Source: Tamarix chinensis
Taxonomy: Eukaryota > Streptophyta > Magnoliopsida > Caryophyllales > Tamaricaceae
Direction of reading: 5' to 3'
NCBI GenBank assembly: GCA_030549775.1
Contig: CM060181.1
Location: 59,021,701 to 59,085,700, forward strand
DNA length: 64,000 bases
A program made the translations under genes and the position numbers. Shown piece after piece: positions 48,154-60,060 of this stretch; positions within the stretch are counted from its first letter, which is position 1, and the number at the start of each line of letters is the position of its first letter. Under the pieces are notes generated by a model. It was not told where the DNA came from. It saw only the letters and a list, made by a program, of their open reading frames with translations, and searched no databases.

Positions 48154-49365
48154 TTAACTATTTAAACTATCTCTCCACATTAAAATTGTAATTACATATC
48201 TTAATTGCTCAGCTTCTTGACACTCTTCTACTAAACTTGATAGCGTAACATCTTCTTGGTTGTTAAGAATTCTGATCTCACTATCAACCTCTAAAATTAA
48301 TCTTTCATTTGGATCTACTCCTATGAGATAGTTATGTAAACTACATCCGGCTAAAACCATGTTTGCTTAACTTTAAACAGGATAGAACATCAAATGTTGG
48401 AAAGCATTTTTTTAGAACACCAAATGTACTCTCAATAACATTTCTTAAGGAAGCATGCCTTAGATTGAAAATCTCCCTTGCATTCTGAGGACATTAGAAG
48501 CTATATTCCTTGAAATGGTATCAAGTACCTCGATATGGTGTTATAAATCTAGTCTTCAACTGAAAATCGGCATCGCCTAAGTAAAATTTACCTGATGGAA
48601 CTACTAATCAATCCATGTCTCTAGATAAAGCATTATTTAGTACCCTTGAATCAGATGTTGACCCTTCCCATTCGACAACACAATAAAAACTTTAAGTCAA
48701 AAGAGCAAGTAGCTAACACATTTTGGGCCGGAAAATCCTTTATAACACGATATCTTTGTACCACATTATTTGGTACTTTCATACGTAAGTGTGATCCATC
48801 AATTGCTCCAATAAAATCCTGTGTAAAAATGTTAAAAAAATTTATTAAAAAAATTCAAGTTGTAATGTTTACTTAGTCATTTATTTGATAAGAATATGAT
48901 AATTACCTTAAAATATGGCCAAAAGTTTGAGCTATCTAATATTTTAGGAGGGCAGTGAGATCCATCGGGTTGCTGCAAAAAGATGTCCTCTAAAGAAATG
49001 ATAGCATTCAACACTTGGTGGAAATGTTGACCTATTATTTCACCGGACCACCGGCAGTCTAATTTTATCGACCAATTTCTTCTATTATGACCTATAATAT
49101 TGAGAAACATGGCTACTCTCTCCTCTAAATGGCTAGAATGAGTATCACTTAGTCTTCTAGAATCCCTCAATATTGATACAAGTTTAGCAAAATACTCCTT
49201 CCCCATCTTCAACTGGTTATGGCAATCCTCCTCTTTTTCCAATGTAAGTTGATCTAAAAAAGCTTGTCTCTTATAATCTCCTAATTGAAAAATATCTATC
49301 AACATAATTATTAAAATAAACCAAAGATAATAAACTGGTAGCATAAGCTCCATAAGTGACCACAC
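48154..49365 (-). pseudogene. Harbinger DDE transposase
   Basis: From right to left: KEYFAKLVSILRDSRRL, EERVAMFLNIIGHNRRN, SGEIIGQHFHQVLNAIISL and LQQPDGSHCPPKILDSSNFWPYF (49230-48900) form the N-terminal domain. An intermediate part with GAIDGSH-like sequence (48820-48790) holds the first catalytic residue region. The end, CSLHNYLIGVDPNERLI (48340-48290), matches the conserved C-terminal LHN block. Frame changes separate these parts. Confidence 0.88.
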
Positions 49366-49879
49366 ATGCTGCTGCCCATCTTCTTAATTTGTCCCACTCC
49401 TCAGTTGAGCTAATCTAATATAACATGATCGAGCAAAAAAAAAGTATAAGAAAATTAAGCATACATACTTATTATAACAATTATATAGCCAAATAGTGCA
49501 ATAGATCTTATGAAAAGGATACTTACTTCATTATTTTCTTTGGATTCTATGTATCATTTGTATCAATATGATGGGTTGTTAGCAAATTTCTCCAATGTTG
49601 GAACCCTAATCTTGACCTGGGATTTGATTCCTTACTAGCAGCCTTCATACATTGAAAATAAAGCAAACTCATAAATAATATCTCGTTCATAAAAATTACA
49701 TAGCTTTTATTTTACATTTACTTAATTATGATAATAATAATAATAATCCCATACAGCATGATAGGAATAAACATGCTAAAATCGATTGACATTTCATAAA
49801 GGACCACACTACTAATATTCTAACTATAGAAATTCACAAATGAAGGTTTCTAAAATTATCTTCCAAGTATGGGATGGGT

Positions 49880-50159
49880 GATTCTTACCATTCAGCTTGA
49901 GGGGGAGTGTTGGAATCTAATCCTATAATTAGTTTTATTTTACACATTTAATTATAATTGATTCTGAATACTGTAACATTTTGTCACCATTAGGATTAAG
50001 TTTTTTGCTATTTACTGTTATTAGAAGCTATTGTATTGTTCCCAGACTGTGAGTTCCTAGGTAATTAATTCTGACATTATTAGGCAATGATGTACTGTAA
50101 GTTCCCATGTAATTTTTTGTTTCTTTTCTTCTTCTCCACTTGTATTCAAATATTCACAA
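49880..50159 (+). repeat. Ty1/copia polypurine tract and 3' LTR
   Basis: CAGCTTGAGGGGGAG then TGTTGGAATC (LTR start 49908), ending near TATTCACA (50157-50159). The purine tract and TGTTGGAAT start are typical of plant copia elements. No coding part of the element was recognised upstream and no second LTR was seen. Confidence 0.75.
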
Positions 50160-52354
50160 ACAATAATATGAAGTACCTAAAATAGCAACAAATAAGGCAA
50201 GGCACACTTGAAGGCACACAATATAAAAATCAATCAAACAATTTCATATCTGAACACATTACCATAAATATGCTCTCCTTTTTGCACTACTTTATGAGAT
50301 GTTGCTATAGCTTTTATGTGCATTACCCTCAACTTGGATGGAGAGAGTTCTAAAGCAGATAGAAATTTGAAAATGCCTGAAAACGAAGATCTATAGAACC
50401 TGTGGGCATTATGCATATAACAAACAAAAAGAACCATTTTTGTTGTCTTTGAAAAACAATTTTTTATTAGCCGCTATCACTAACTTAACCTTATGCATAA
50501 CGACTTCCGTGGCTAAATATTTTCTTGAAGGTAGGGAATATATGCTATAATTTAATGATGTAAAATAAGCAAGCCTGTTTATTGATCAATATCGATATGG
50601 TAATTGTTAAAAACAAAATAAAAAATAATAATGACAAACCAAAGAGATAGAAGTGGAATTTCATTTTAATAATACAATAATGTGAAACATATATGATCCA
50701 TCATCATCGATACAAAAGAAGTGAAGCATGAAAATACTAAATTAAATTGGTAAGAATGAGACAAAAGAAATACTATCAACCTAATAACCTCAGTCAGAAA
50801 GGTTTTCCTTTCATTCCTCAATCCTTATTCCTCAAAAGATTATCATGAAACACCTCAAATTGAAACATGGAATGATATGATGGAAAGTGAATAAACTCAA
50901 AATAAAATCAAAAGTTGACATCATATATGAAATACATTCATTCATTCATCTTGAAGAAGATGAACTAATAAAACAAGTTATTCCTAAGATGACTGTCAAC
51001 TTGTGTGAAAGTTCAATTTTCAACACCGAAAATTCATGTTGTAAACATTGAAGCAATAACAAGACATTACCATGCATTTGACACGAAAATGGTGTCAACA
51101 ATAACAGTCCTCTATTCCTGCTTTCATGAACAATTATCATCTTACAATGACAAGACATAAACTGGTTGAGCAAAATTCTAAAAGAAATTTAATAGCCAGA
51201 ATTATTTCCATAAACAAAATTTAAGCATGCAACAATGCCAAAATAGCAAGACAAAGAGCCTCGAAAAGAGAAGTCAGCAAAACATATCCTGAGATAATGT
51301 AAAGAAATAAACATCCGTGATTTGACATCATTTCATAAGAAGCTTGAGCAGGATTGCTTTTGAAAAAAAAAACCTTTTCCCATAAAATATGCATGAAATA
51401 AATTTAATACATATTCACTCTTCCTTTTGCAAGCATATTGTATTTCTTCTTATTGGATGAAAACTGTAGAGCTTACCAGAAATTAATATTTCAGCCCTGT
51501 TGTACACAGATAAGGAAGTTATAGACAAGAGACTATACACATGATCTATAGGTAGACAGAGCATTTGTTCATAAGAGACTCCATACATAAACCATAGATA
51601 GATAAGGAATATGTCGATAAGAGGCTACATACAACAAAGAGAAAAGTAATATTCATCCCTACACATCCACCATTCATATTTCCAACTAGAGCAAAATTCT
51701 CCGCTAATAACAAATTTTTTAAAGCATAATCTGAAATAAATGAACTCTTTAGACAATCATAATTTGAAATTAATGGATCATGTTTGAATAACATGTCATA
51801 TGCATCGCATATAGCTATAATTGATGAACACACACACACACATATATAGTAATGAAATCATAACAAAATTCACATTTGCATATAGCTACAATGTCGGTTA
51901 CCCTTAGGACATGTTATTCCTACCTTAAAAATATCTTATCACATCAAAATATTGATGAGATCAGTAAAATTTTAATCGTAATGAAAGAAATATAAAGTTA
52001 GTGATAAAAATTATAAAAAAATAATGGTAATAACATCAATTCTAGTAGTACTAATTGAAAAAAATACTAGTAGTACTAGGAGTGCATGATCCTTTACATA
52101 TTTCTTTATATGTTGAAATTAGTTAGAAACTTCCAGCAATGAGAAGATAAAGAAGAGAACCAATAGCTGCCACTACAATACTTCACTAATAATAGTAAGA
52201 ACATATATTAGGAGTGATAATTGTTGTACTTAAACAAAAAATATTACAACTCATATGCTGATGCAGCAATCATAGTACTGCATGGCCAAAAATCTGAAGC
52301 CCCCACAGACCGACCTCAGTTAACATCCTACCCCAGCTACTAGTAATAATAATG

Positions 52355-52438
<84 letters not shown>

Positions 52439-52838
52439 CCATTGGGGTCTCTTTGCATTCGCCTTGGGGTTTTAAGAGCCAAGCCCTATTTTGTTAGAAT
52501 ATAAAAAGAAACCCCCTCCCCACACTTCTCAAACCTAAATAGCCTTCCTTTACTAGAGTAATTATAGAATAGTAATAGAGTTTCTATATATCCAAAGGAA
52601 AGGAGTACATATTTTTGTGGGGAGGGGTGTCTTTTCTTTCTTTCTTATTATTCATAGGAAGAAGAAAAAAATACTAAATTTAGCTAGGTGCAGGAAGAAG
52701 ACAATCACATCATCATCAAATGTAATGTGTACAAACAGAAGAAATAGGTTTTTGCAATCTCTCTCCCTCCCTATCTCTCTCTTTATACAAATAGAAAGAA
52801 AGAAAAAAAAGGAAAATAATCCCATCCTACAAATCAAG
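50160..52838. other. AT-rich intergenic DNA with a long AAT microsatellite
   Basis: No recognised gene. Open frames on the minus strand at 50234-50437, 50946-51173 and 51546-51839 show no known family. 52500-52830 has pyrimidine-rich tracts. Confidence 0.5.
52344..52436. repeat. (AAT)n microsatellite
   Basis: An uninterrupted tract of about 27 AAT/ATA units from 52355, with a few imperfect units before it. Confidence 0.97.
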
Positions 52839-53584
52839 TGTAACACCCCAAAATTCACTACTTTTTTTTTTAAAGCGAAAGTAATTAAAATACCTAATTT
52901 AAAACCCATGAATTCTGGAGATGTTACCGCCACACTTAGTACCAGACCGGTTCTCTCCGACCGTTTCAGTACCAAGTGCTAAGGCTAAGAAAAGATTTAC
53001 ATTAAACTCAAACCAACAGTTCATAAAAGAACTCGAAATATCATTCATTAAAAATTAAAGTATTCGTAAAGAATCATGAATCAATAATAAGATAGAAATC
53101 AGAGTGCGAAATCAAAATACCTCGAAAGGAGTAATAGCTACAAACATTAATATTTAATTTCAAAAAATCCAAAACAAAAGGAATAACAAGGAGCAATAGA
53201 GGTTACATAAAGACTAAAATATGGCCACAACTCTCTCGAACTTTGAGCCAAACATGCTCAACACTCAGCTTCACCAGATATCTCACCCACCTGCATAAAG
53301 TCAGAAGGGCATACTACTCATGGGAATGAGCAGCACCCATGAAAAAGGTGATCAGTACGCTACGTACTGAGTAAGGTAACCGAGCACTAAGGCCTACACA
53401 TAAGCACATAAATCATGCAGAAAAATAGAAGAACACAATCATAAATGCATATGATCAACCAGGTAAAAGTACATACAAAGGCCTATGAATAATCTGGATT
53501 AATCACTTAATTAATCTCTTATCAGAACCTGATTCACACCATGCCTTTTATCAATCCATGCGAGCATAGGAACACCCTGCTATT

Positions 53585-54005
53585 ATAACTAGTGGGTCGG
53601 TCACAATAGAGCATCATGCCCTAACCACTATTATTACCGGTGGATCGGTCACAATAGGGTCAAACCCTAACCACTATTTTAACCGGTGGATCGGTCACAT
53701 ATAGGGTAAAAACCCTAACTACTATTCCTAACCGGTGGATTGGTTCAGTTCCTCCTCGCATGGTGTTCCATTGTAAGTAATTAGTGTCTTTTATTTGCCT
53801 TAGCAAAACTCTGGTTTATTTCCATTGAGATCGGGATCCCCCACTATTATAACCGGTGGGCTGGTCACATATAGGACATCATGTCCTAACCACTATTATT
53901 ACCGGTGGATCGGTCACAATAGGGTAAAACCCTAACCACTATTATAACCGGTGGATCGATCGCACATAGGGTAAAACCCTAACCACTATTACTGACCGGT
54001 GGATA
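53585..54005. repeat. Two blocks of ~46-bp CCGGTGGATCGGTCAC repeats
   Basis: Three units at 53590-53730 and three at 53850-53995. Each has ACCGGTGGATCGGTCACA, an AGGGTAAAACCCT short palindrome and AACCACTATTAT. The blocks are about 265 bp apart and both are followed by GTAATTAGTGTCTT, so the block itself is duplicated. Confidence 0.88.
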
Positions 54006-54940
54006 GGCTGGTCCCGTCTCAATATCTTCCACTTTAAGTAATTAGTGTCTTAAATATTTTATTCAAAGGCTTTCACCATGGACATGCACAAATCATAAAT
54101 CATAAATTCCATATTCATCATCATACTTTATTCACCAATTACACATGTGCTACCACCAAACCTTAGACATGCATGAATCGCTCCCTTTACACTTATCCTC
54201 CAATTCTACTTCACATCTCACTCTAGAGTTTTATCTCGAAACCCTAATTTAGGCCTTACATCCCCTCTTACTCCACCTCACATCACCCAAATCATTTTAA
54301 CACTCCACACATCACAAATCATCGATTTAATTCAAATAATTACACCTTAATCACCAAAAACACATGATACAACAAAAACCTTAAGCAGCCACACCAAACC
54401 CTAATCAACCACCACAAACCAAAATCAACCACTCCAAACCTTATTTAACCATAACAACCACAATTAGCCATTCCAAATCTTAATTAACCACGACAATTCA
54501 CAATTAGCCACTCCAAACCCTAGCTTCGTCTCCTACGTACCTAGATAATGTTCCACGTAGTATTTTCCATCCAAAGTGTTTAACTACCCAAACAACGCTT
54601 ACATTACCTTCCTTACATCCTTAATTAACTTTTCATACGTAAATTTTACTCCCATACAGACTTTACACATCCCATGCGACCATTCGAACTTTTCATGCAA
54701 ACCCTAAATTCCATGCAATCATTAACTCCCATGCAAAACCCTAACTCCACCACGCAACCCTAATACCACTACACAACCATTAATACCACCATGTAAACCC
54801 TAATACCACCATGCAAAACCCAAGATTCCGTCATACAATACCTTAAATTCAATCCATACCAACCAAATATTCATCCTTACCAAACCCCAGATTCAAATCA
54901 CATAAAATCAAAGATTCATCCTTACCTTACAATTGATTAG

Positions 54941-55473
54941 ATTCTCCCACATAAAATCATAAATTAGAATCTCCCAAGCAAAACCATAAATCGGATTGCC
55001 CCAAACAAATCATAAATTAGATTCTCCCAATCAAATCATAAATTAGATTCTCCCATATAATATCATAAATTACATTCTCCCAAATAACATCATAAATTAC
55101 ATTCTCCCAATTAACATCATAAATTAGATTCTCCCAAACACACCATAAATTTGATTCTCCCATATAACATCATAAATTAGATTCTCCCAATTAACATCAT
55201 AAATTAGATTCTCCCAATTAACATCATAAATTAGATTCTCCCAAACACACCATAAATTTGATTCTCCCAATTAACATCATAAATTGGATTCTCCCAAACA
55301 CACCATAAATTTTATTCTCCCAATTAACATCATAAATTGGATTCTCCCAAACACACCATAAATTTTATTCTCCCATATAACATCATAAATTACATTCTCC
55401 CAAATAAAACCATATATTATATTCTCCGCATAAAACCATACATTAGATTATTCCTTATAAAACCATAAAATTA
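54941..55473. repeat. 26-27-bp minisatellite, ~20 units
   Basis: Unit ATTCTCCCAATTAACATCAT plus AAATTAG, with a variant carrying CCCAAACACACCAT. Between about 55235 and 55370 the two variants alternate, forming a ~53-bp dimer. Confidence 0.95.
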
Positions 55474-57077
55474 GGTCAACTCACTTCCCTTAGTCAACTT
55501 CTTTCCCCATCCTCCTTTTTCATCCTTTCTCCCACACAAACCACATCGACATTCTCTCATGCATGTCTTATAGGGTCACAACACATATCATCACATACAT
55601 ATAGTACACATGCCATACAAAACATACTTCAACTCCATGTCATACCACATATAAAATAATTAATAATAATAAATATAGGATGCATAGCATACGAAGCACA
55701 TAAGCACAAAAAAAGGCCTTAGTAAACCCTTACCTAAAACGACACCAATCTTGGAGCACGCTCCTATGCCTCCTTAGGGCTTTGACCGGTCTCACCTATT
55801 ATGAGGGAAAAGTTAAAATTAGACTCCCTCCTATAAAAAATACTATTAAAAACTAACTTAATATAATACTAGGCTTTGATAAAATATTAAAATAATAATA
55901 GCAAAAATACCAAAAATAATATCGATATTAATAATAATAAGGTTAATAAAAACAGTAACAATAATAATAAGAAGGACATTACTCAGAAACATAGTAAAAT
56001 AAGGGCTTCATCCCTTTTACTAAAATAATACTACTAATCATAATATTAGTAAATTAAATAACCAAATTTAGTAATAATAATAGTGATGAAATAATAATAA
56101 TAATAATAATACATTAATAGCAAAACTAATGTTAAAATATTTGTATTAATAATAATGGAATAAGAATTAAGGAAATTCGAAATAGGAATAATAATAATTA
56201 TTATACTTATAAAATTTTAATATTAATAATAGTAAATATAGAAATAATAAGAAGAATAATAATAAAATCAAATTAAAATGCAATAGGCTTCAGCCCTCAA
56301 CATAAATAATAATAATAACATTAATACTAATAATAATAATAATAATGCATATTAAAAATATAAATATTAAGAATAATAATAATAGTATTTATATGCAAAT
56401 AATTGAAATAAAATAATTTAAGGGTTATAAAAATAGGAAAAATAGCTTAGAGGGTCTAGGGTTCAACCATAGGCTGGTGGGGATAGGTGGCATCGGCGGT
56501 GGTTCACGGCAGCGGCGGCGGTGGCCGGAAAAAGAAAAGAAAGAGGGGAAGTTGCATGCTGGGAATAAGATAGGGAGAATTAAGATGGGAGCTGGGGTGT
56601 TTTGAGTTTCCCAGAGGGAGATGGACAGAATGAGGGTGGTGGCGCAGCCAAAGGTGGCGGCGCAGGGCGGCGATGGTGGTGGCCGAATGGAGGAGAAGGA
56701 GAAACAAAGAGGAGGAGAGGGAGAAAGAGGAAAATAAAGGTATAGGGAGATAGAGGAGGGTCTGTAGAAGATTTTGGAGGTGAAAGAAGAGGCAGAAACG
56801 GCGGAAGAGGTGGCTAAGGGCGGCGCAAAGGGTGGCAGAGGCTGGAAAATAGGTTGGTCAAGAAGGGAAGTTCACACAGTCGGGGAGGATTGTGCAGAAA
56901 GAATCGAGGGTGATGAATGGTTTAGTTAGCTAGAGGAAGGTGCAAGGAAGATTTTTGTGGCCATGGATGGCGGCGAAGTTGGACAGACGCGGCGAACGAG
57001 GCATCTAAAGAGTCGGCGACGAAAAGGGTCAAATTCTGGGTAATGAAATCAAAGGCTCGATACAAGTTATCATGGGG

Positions 57078-57085
57078 GGGTATTT
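57078..57085 (-). promoter_or_regulatory. Probable TATA box of family D LTR copy 4
   Basis: TATAAATA on the minus strand, positioned before the G-rich (C-rich on the transcribed sense) leader, like CTTATAA at 34994 in copy 2. Confidence 0.5.
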
Positions 57086-58141
57086 ATAGGGTTATAAGGG
57101 AGGGTAGGGTTATGTGGATTGGCTAGAGAGTTGGGCAAGTAGGGTTATGGTCACCGGCGGCGTTGTTTGGCTGGTGGCAGCAATTCGGGGTAGGGAAATG
57201 CGCAGGAGAGAGAGAGAGGATCACGCGATAAGGAAAGGAGTTGGATGGGTCTGTGTGATCGCCGAATCAGGGGGAAGATAAAAGAAGAAAATCGGCCGGT
57301 CAATAGTGCGTAACCGGCGGCGGAAATCTCGGCTATGGTGGCTGCGCAGGTGTAGGCTGGCGTCGGGGCCGGCAGATGCGAAGGAGGAAGAATACGATGG
57401 GGCTGGGTCGGGCGGTTTGCGAAGGAAAAGAAAGAAAAGAAAAGAGAGGAGACTGGGCGGCTCGGCTGGGTGAAGGTTAATTAAATGACACGCGGAGTTT
57501 TAGTGAGAAATGAAGAAAAACACGGCGCAGCGAGGGACGTGCGAAGGGCAATGGGCACGGGCTGGGTCGTGTCGAAGAAGAAAGGAGGGAGGGTTGGGCT
57601 GCGGAAGAGGGCAGCCCAAACGGGGAAAAAAGGAGAGGAAAAAGGAAAAGAAGAAAAGGAAGAAAAAGGAAGAAAGAAAAGGAAAAAGGGAAAAAGAAAG
57701 AAAATAGTGGGTTGGCTTAATCAATTTAATTAGGATATTTGGGTTATTTAAAAATAATAATATTTAAATAAAATAATATTTAAATCCCTTTTTAGGTTAA
57801 ATTAGTATTTTTAAAAGATTTTCCTTAAATTCCATTTTAATTAGCAAAACACCATATATTTATCTAATTAAATTATTTATAAAATTAATATTAATTTGAA
57901 ACTATTTTCTCCTTCTTATTTTAAATAAAATAATTTATTTAATTAATTTTTAAAATAAATTCCTTAATTAGCTAAAATAACCAAATACCTCCTAATTAAA
58001 ATACTTATAAAGTTATTCTTAATTTTCCCTAATTAAATTCCTTTTATTTCAATAAAAATAATTTATTTATTTAATTTTCAAAATAAAATCTTATTTAATA
58101 ATAAATAATTAAAATTAAAATTTTCGGGGTATTTCATCAAG

Positions 58142-59300
58142 AAAATGGGTTATTGTTGCATGACTATGAACATAATCTGAAATTCAGTTACAGCCTATTT
58201 CTTCTTTAAACAAATGATGGATAATAGGAAAAAGTCAAGCCATAATGCTGAGAGGCACTACCACATATGTCAAATACATAATGCATTTTATATTTTCTTA
58301 AATGCTCATAGGTTAATAACAACCCCATTTTCACCTCAAAATTTTTGGAAATCCCTCATTTCACAGAACAATTACTTGATGCAAAATTCAGCAATATACT
58401 TTGGTAAACAATGTGTTGAACTCATATAATTTGGTAAACAATCACTTCCAGCCTATGTAATGGCAAACTAACTATAACGAAGAAGTGACTTACCTGTTCA
58501 AATCGATCCAGTAGGCTACGAGTTAATTAGGATAGAGGCCTGCTAACAGGAAGCTTAGAGCTAGAACCAAACTACCTATTGCTATGAATGTTGTGCCTTG
58601 GAGGAGTTATGGTAGGAGGAAGCTCAAAGAGAAGGATTTTTAATGCGGATGGAAGACTGGTTCGATGGATGAAGACTGCAGCAAAATGATGATGATCAGT
58701 ATGTAGCATAACAATGTTAGTTCACAAATGATGATGATGAAGACTGTCGAAGATGTAGGAAAGACTGAGAGCAGAACAATGTTAGTTTAAAAAAATGAAA
58801 AATATCAGACTTGTAGATCATTATATATTGTTTTGTGCATTGAATGTAATTTTGTTCTTTCAGTTGATTATTATAGAGTGTCAATGAAAACATAGGGTTA
58901 TCCACTAAGAAGATGAGGATCATCAATATGATCCTACACTTCATGCCCATAGAGTTGTTGTAGGCAAGGTACATCCAAGAATCACTTGCACTAAGCAATT
59001 TATCTGTACACAGAGGATCATCACACATAGTATGCCACACAATACACAAAAAGGAAAAGACAAGTCATGTGCGCACTAGGATTGAGAAATAGAGCAATCT
59101 CATGCCAAACATAGCAGTCAAAATAAATTCAGCTGCAAGCAACAAATACCCAACTACTAGAAGCTAAAGTTAATTAATCTCTCTCACTAGTTTGACTGCC
59201 TTTTCATAATAATAATAATAATAAATTTAAAAGTATTAAAATACAACATTGATGACTACCTTTTTGATAAGACTCAACGTATTTTAGTCTTCCAACGTTT
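58142..59300. other. Spacer between family D copy 4 and the S1-homologue gene
   Basis: No firm gene. A minus-strand stretch at about 58680-58495 ends in a splice-donor-like ACAG|GTAAGT and could be a decayed exon or untranslated exon. Confidence 0.4.
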
Positions 59301-59302
59301 CC

Positions 59303-59309
59303 TATATAA
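59303..59309 (+). promoter_or_regulatory. Probable TATA box of the S1-homologue gene
   Basis: TATATAA, about 110 bp before the start codon. The corresponding place in the dead duplicate (about 60135-60150) has lost this motif. Confidence 0.5.
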
Positions 59310-59419
59310 TAAAACAAAGAGGCCTCAAATATTGAAAACGCCTCAAAATTTTCATCCATCTCCAAACATAAGGTTCCGATCATTATCCTCGCGTCTGAAG
59401 AAAAAAAAAGTCCAAGAAG

Positions 59420-59866
59420 ATGAGGCATCTTAACTTTTGTGTGTTGTCAATTTTCTTACTAATAAGCGTTGGTATTCATCCACCTTTACTCTCCGTAGCC
59501 TGTCCATTTTTCAGAGGTGCCAAATTTCACATTATTATTTATAATTGGATGGCAAATGATTCCCTTCATTTCGATTGTAAAAGCCACGATCATATCGTAG
59601 AAAAGGTTGGTGATATTCCTAGCTTCGGAAACTATACATGGTCATTTCATAGCCATCCGGTTCATTATGAATTTTGGTGGTGTGAAGTCAAACAGGTTCA
59701 TGGGCTGAAAAGTATAGAGTTTAATGCATTTTATAACTCTTGTAAATTTGTGGATGATCAGTGTGGTGGACGGCATTGCTTTTGGAATGCAACAAGAGAT
59801 GGGTTATTTTTGTATCATATCAAGAAGAAACAGTATATCTTCAAGTATGAATGGGGGTCTCGATAA
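59420..59866 (+). CDS. Plant self-incompatibility S1-homologue (SPH family), secreted
   Basis: An uninterrupted single exon of 148 residues, the usual size for S1-homologues (PF05938 type), small secreted proteins named after the poppy stigma S protein; roles of most members are unknown. Residues 1-27 form a hydrophobic signal peptide (FCVLSIFLLISVGI). The mature part carries the family pattern: LHFDCKSHDHIV (Cys53), a G/F/W-rich stretch, FWWCEV (Cys88) and CGGRHCFWNATRDGLFLYH (Cys115, Cys120), ending KYEWG. Further cysteines at 28 and 108. N-glycosylation sequons at N46, N71 and N123. The ATG follows a TATA-like motif at 59303, and AATAAA lies at 59917. No evidence for expression or an incompatibility role comes from sequence alone. 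Confidence 0.9.
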   Translation: MRHLNFCVLSIFLLISVGIHPPLLSVACPFFRGAKFHIIIYNWMANDSLHFDCKSHDHIVEKVGDIPSFGNYTWSFHSHPVHYEFWWCEVKQVHGLKSIEFNAFYNSCKFVDDQCGGRHCFWNATRDGLFLYHIKKKQYIFKYEWGSR

Positions 59867-59916
59867 AAACATAAATTATGCTTCCATTTTGAATCTAAAT
59901 GACCATATTTACTATC

Positions 59917-59922
59917 AATAAA
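59917..59922 (+). terminator. Possible polyadenylation signal of the S1-homologue gene
   Basis: AATAAA about 50 bp after the stop codon. Confidence 0.45.
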
Positions 59923-60060
59923 TAAAGAGGGAAGTTAAGAATATCAAATCATTTCTACTTCAGGTAGTTTTATTTGTTTGAAATAATATCAAACAAAAAA
60001 TCTCCAAGTGCTGCCAACAAGAACAAGATTAATTTTTATTTTCATTTAATTATTCGTAGA

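Larger units (their letters stand above)
46421..49850 (-). mobile_element. PIF/Harbinger transposon, degraded
   Basis: The left end is GGCTCTGTTTGATTTG, directly preceded by TTA (46418-46420), the target trinucleotide of this superfamily. Inside, on the minus strand, lie both standard genes: a Myb/SANT-associated ORF1 and a DDE nuclease. The right terminus could not be found; a copia LTR follows, so the element may be truncated. Frameshifts and stops in the transposase indicate it is inactive. Confidence 0.85.
52839..58136 (-). repeat. Solo-LTR-like insertion, family D copy 4 (5298 bp)
   Basis: On the + strand it starts TGTAACACCCCAAAATTC and ends TTTTCGGGGTATTTCA, flanked by a perfect 5-bp duplication TCAAG (52834-52838 and 58137-58141). 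The reverse complement has the same ends as copy 2 and shares the sequence just inside them, including GTGTGGCGGTAACA. No gag, pol or primer-binding site was seen. It holds two minisatellites, AAT-rich DNA (55800-56400), and a G-rich region (56450-57720) that corresponds to the C-rich leader of copy 2. Confidence 0.87.

Noticed and set aside
52270..52482. Poly-isoleucine frame on the minus strand
   Set aside because: It is the translation of the AAT microsatellite.
53585..55473. CRISPR-like array
   Set aside because: Units are directly adjacent without unique spacers, and the context is a plant LTR; they are minisatellites.
57485..57733. Lys/Glu- or Phe/Leu-rich frames on both strands
   Set aside because: Low-complexity GA-rich DNA within the family D LTR; not gene-like.
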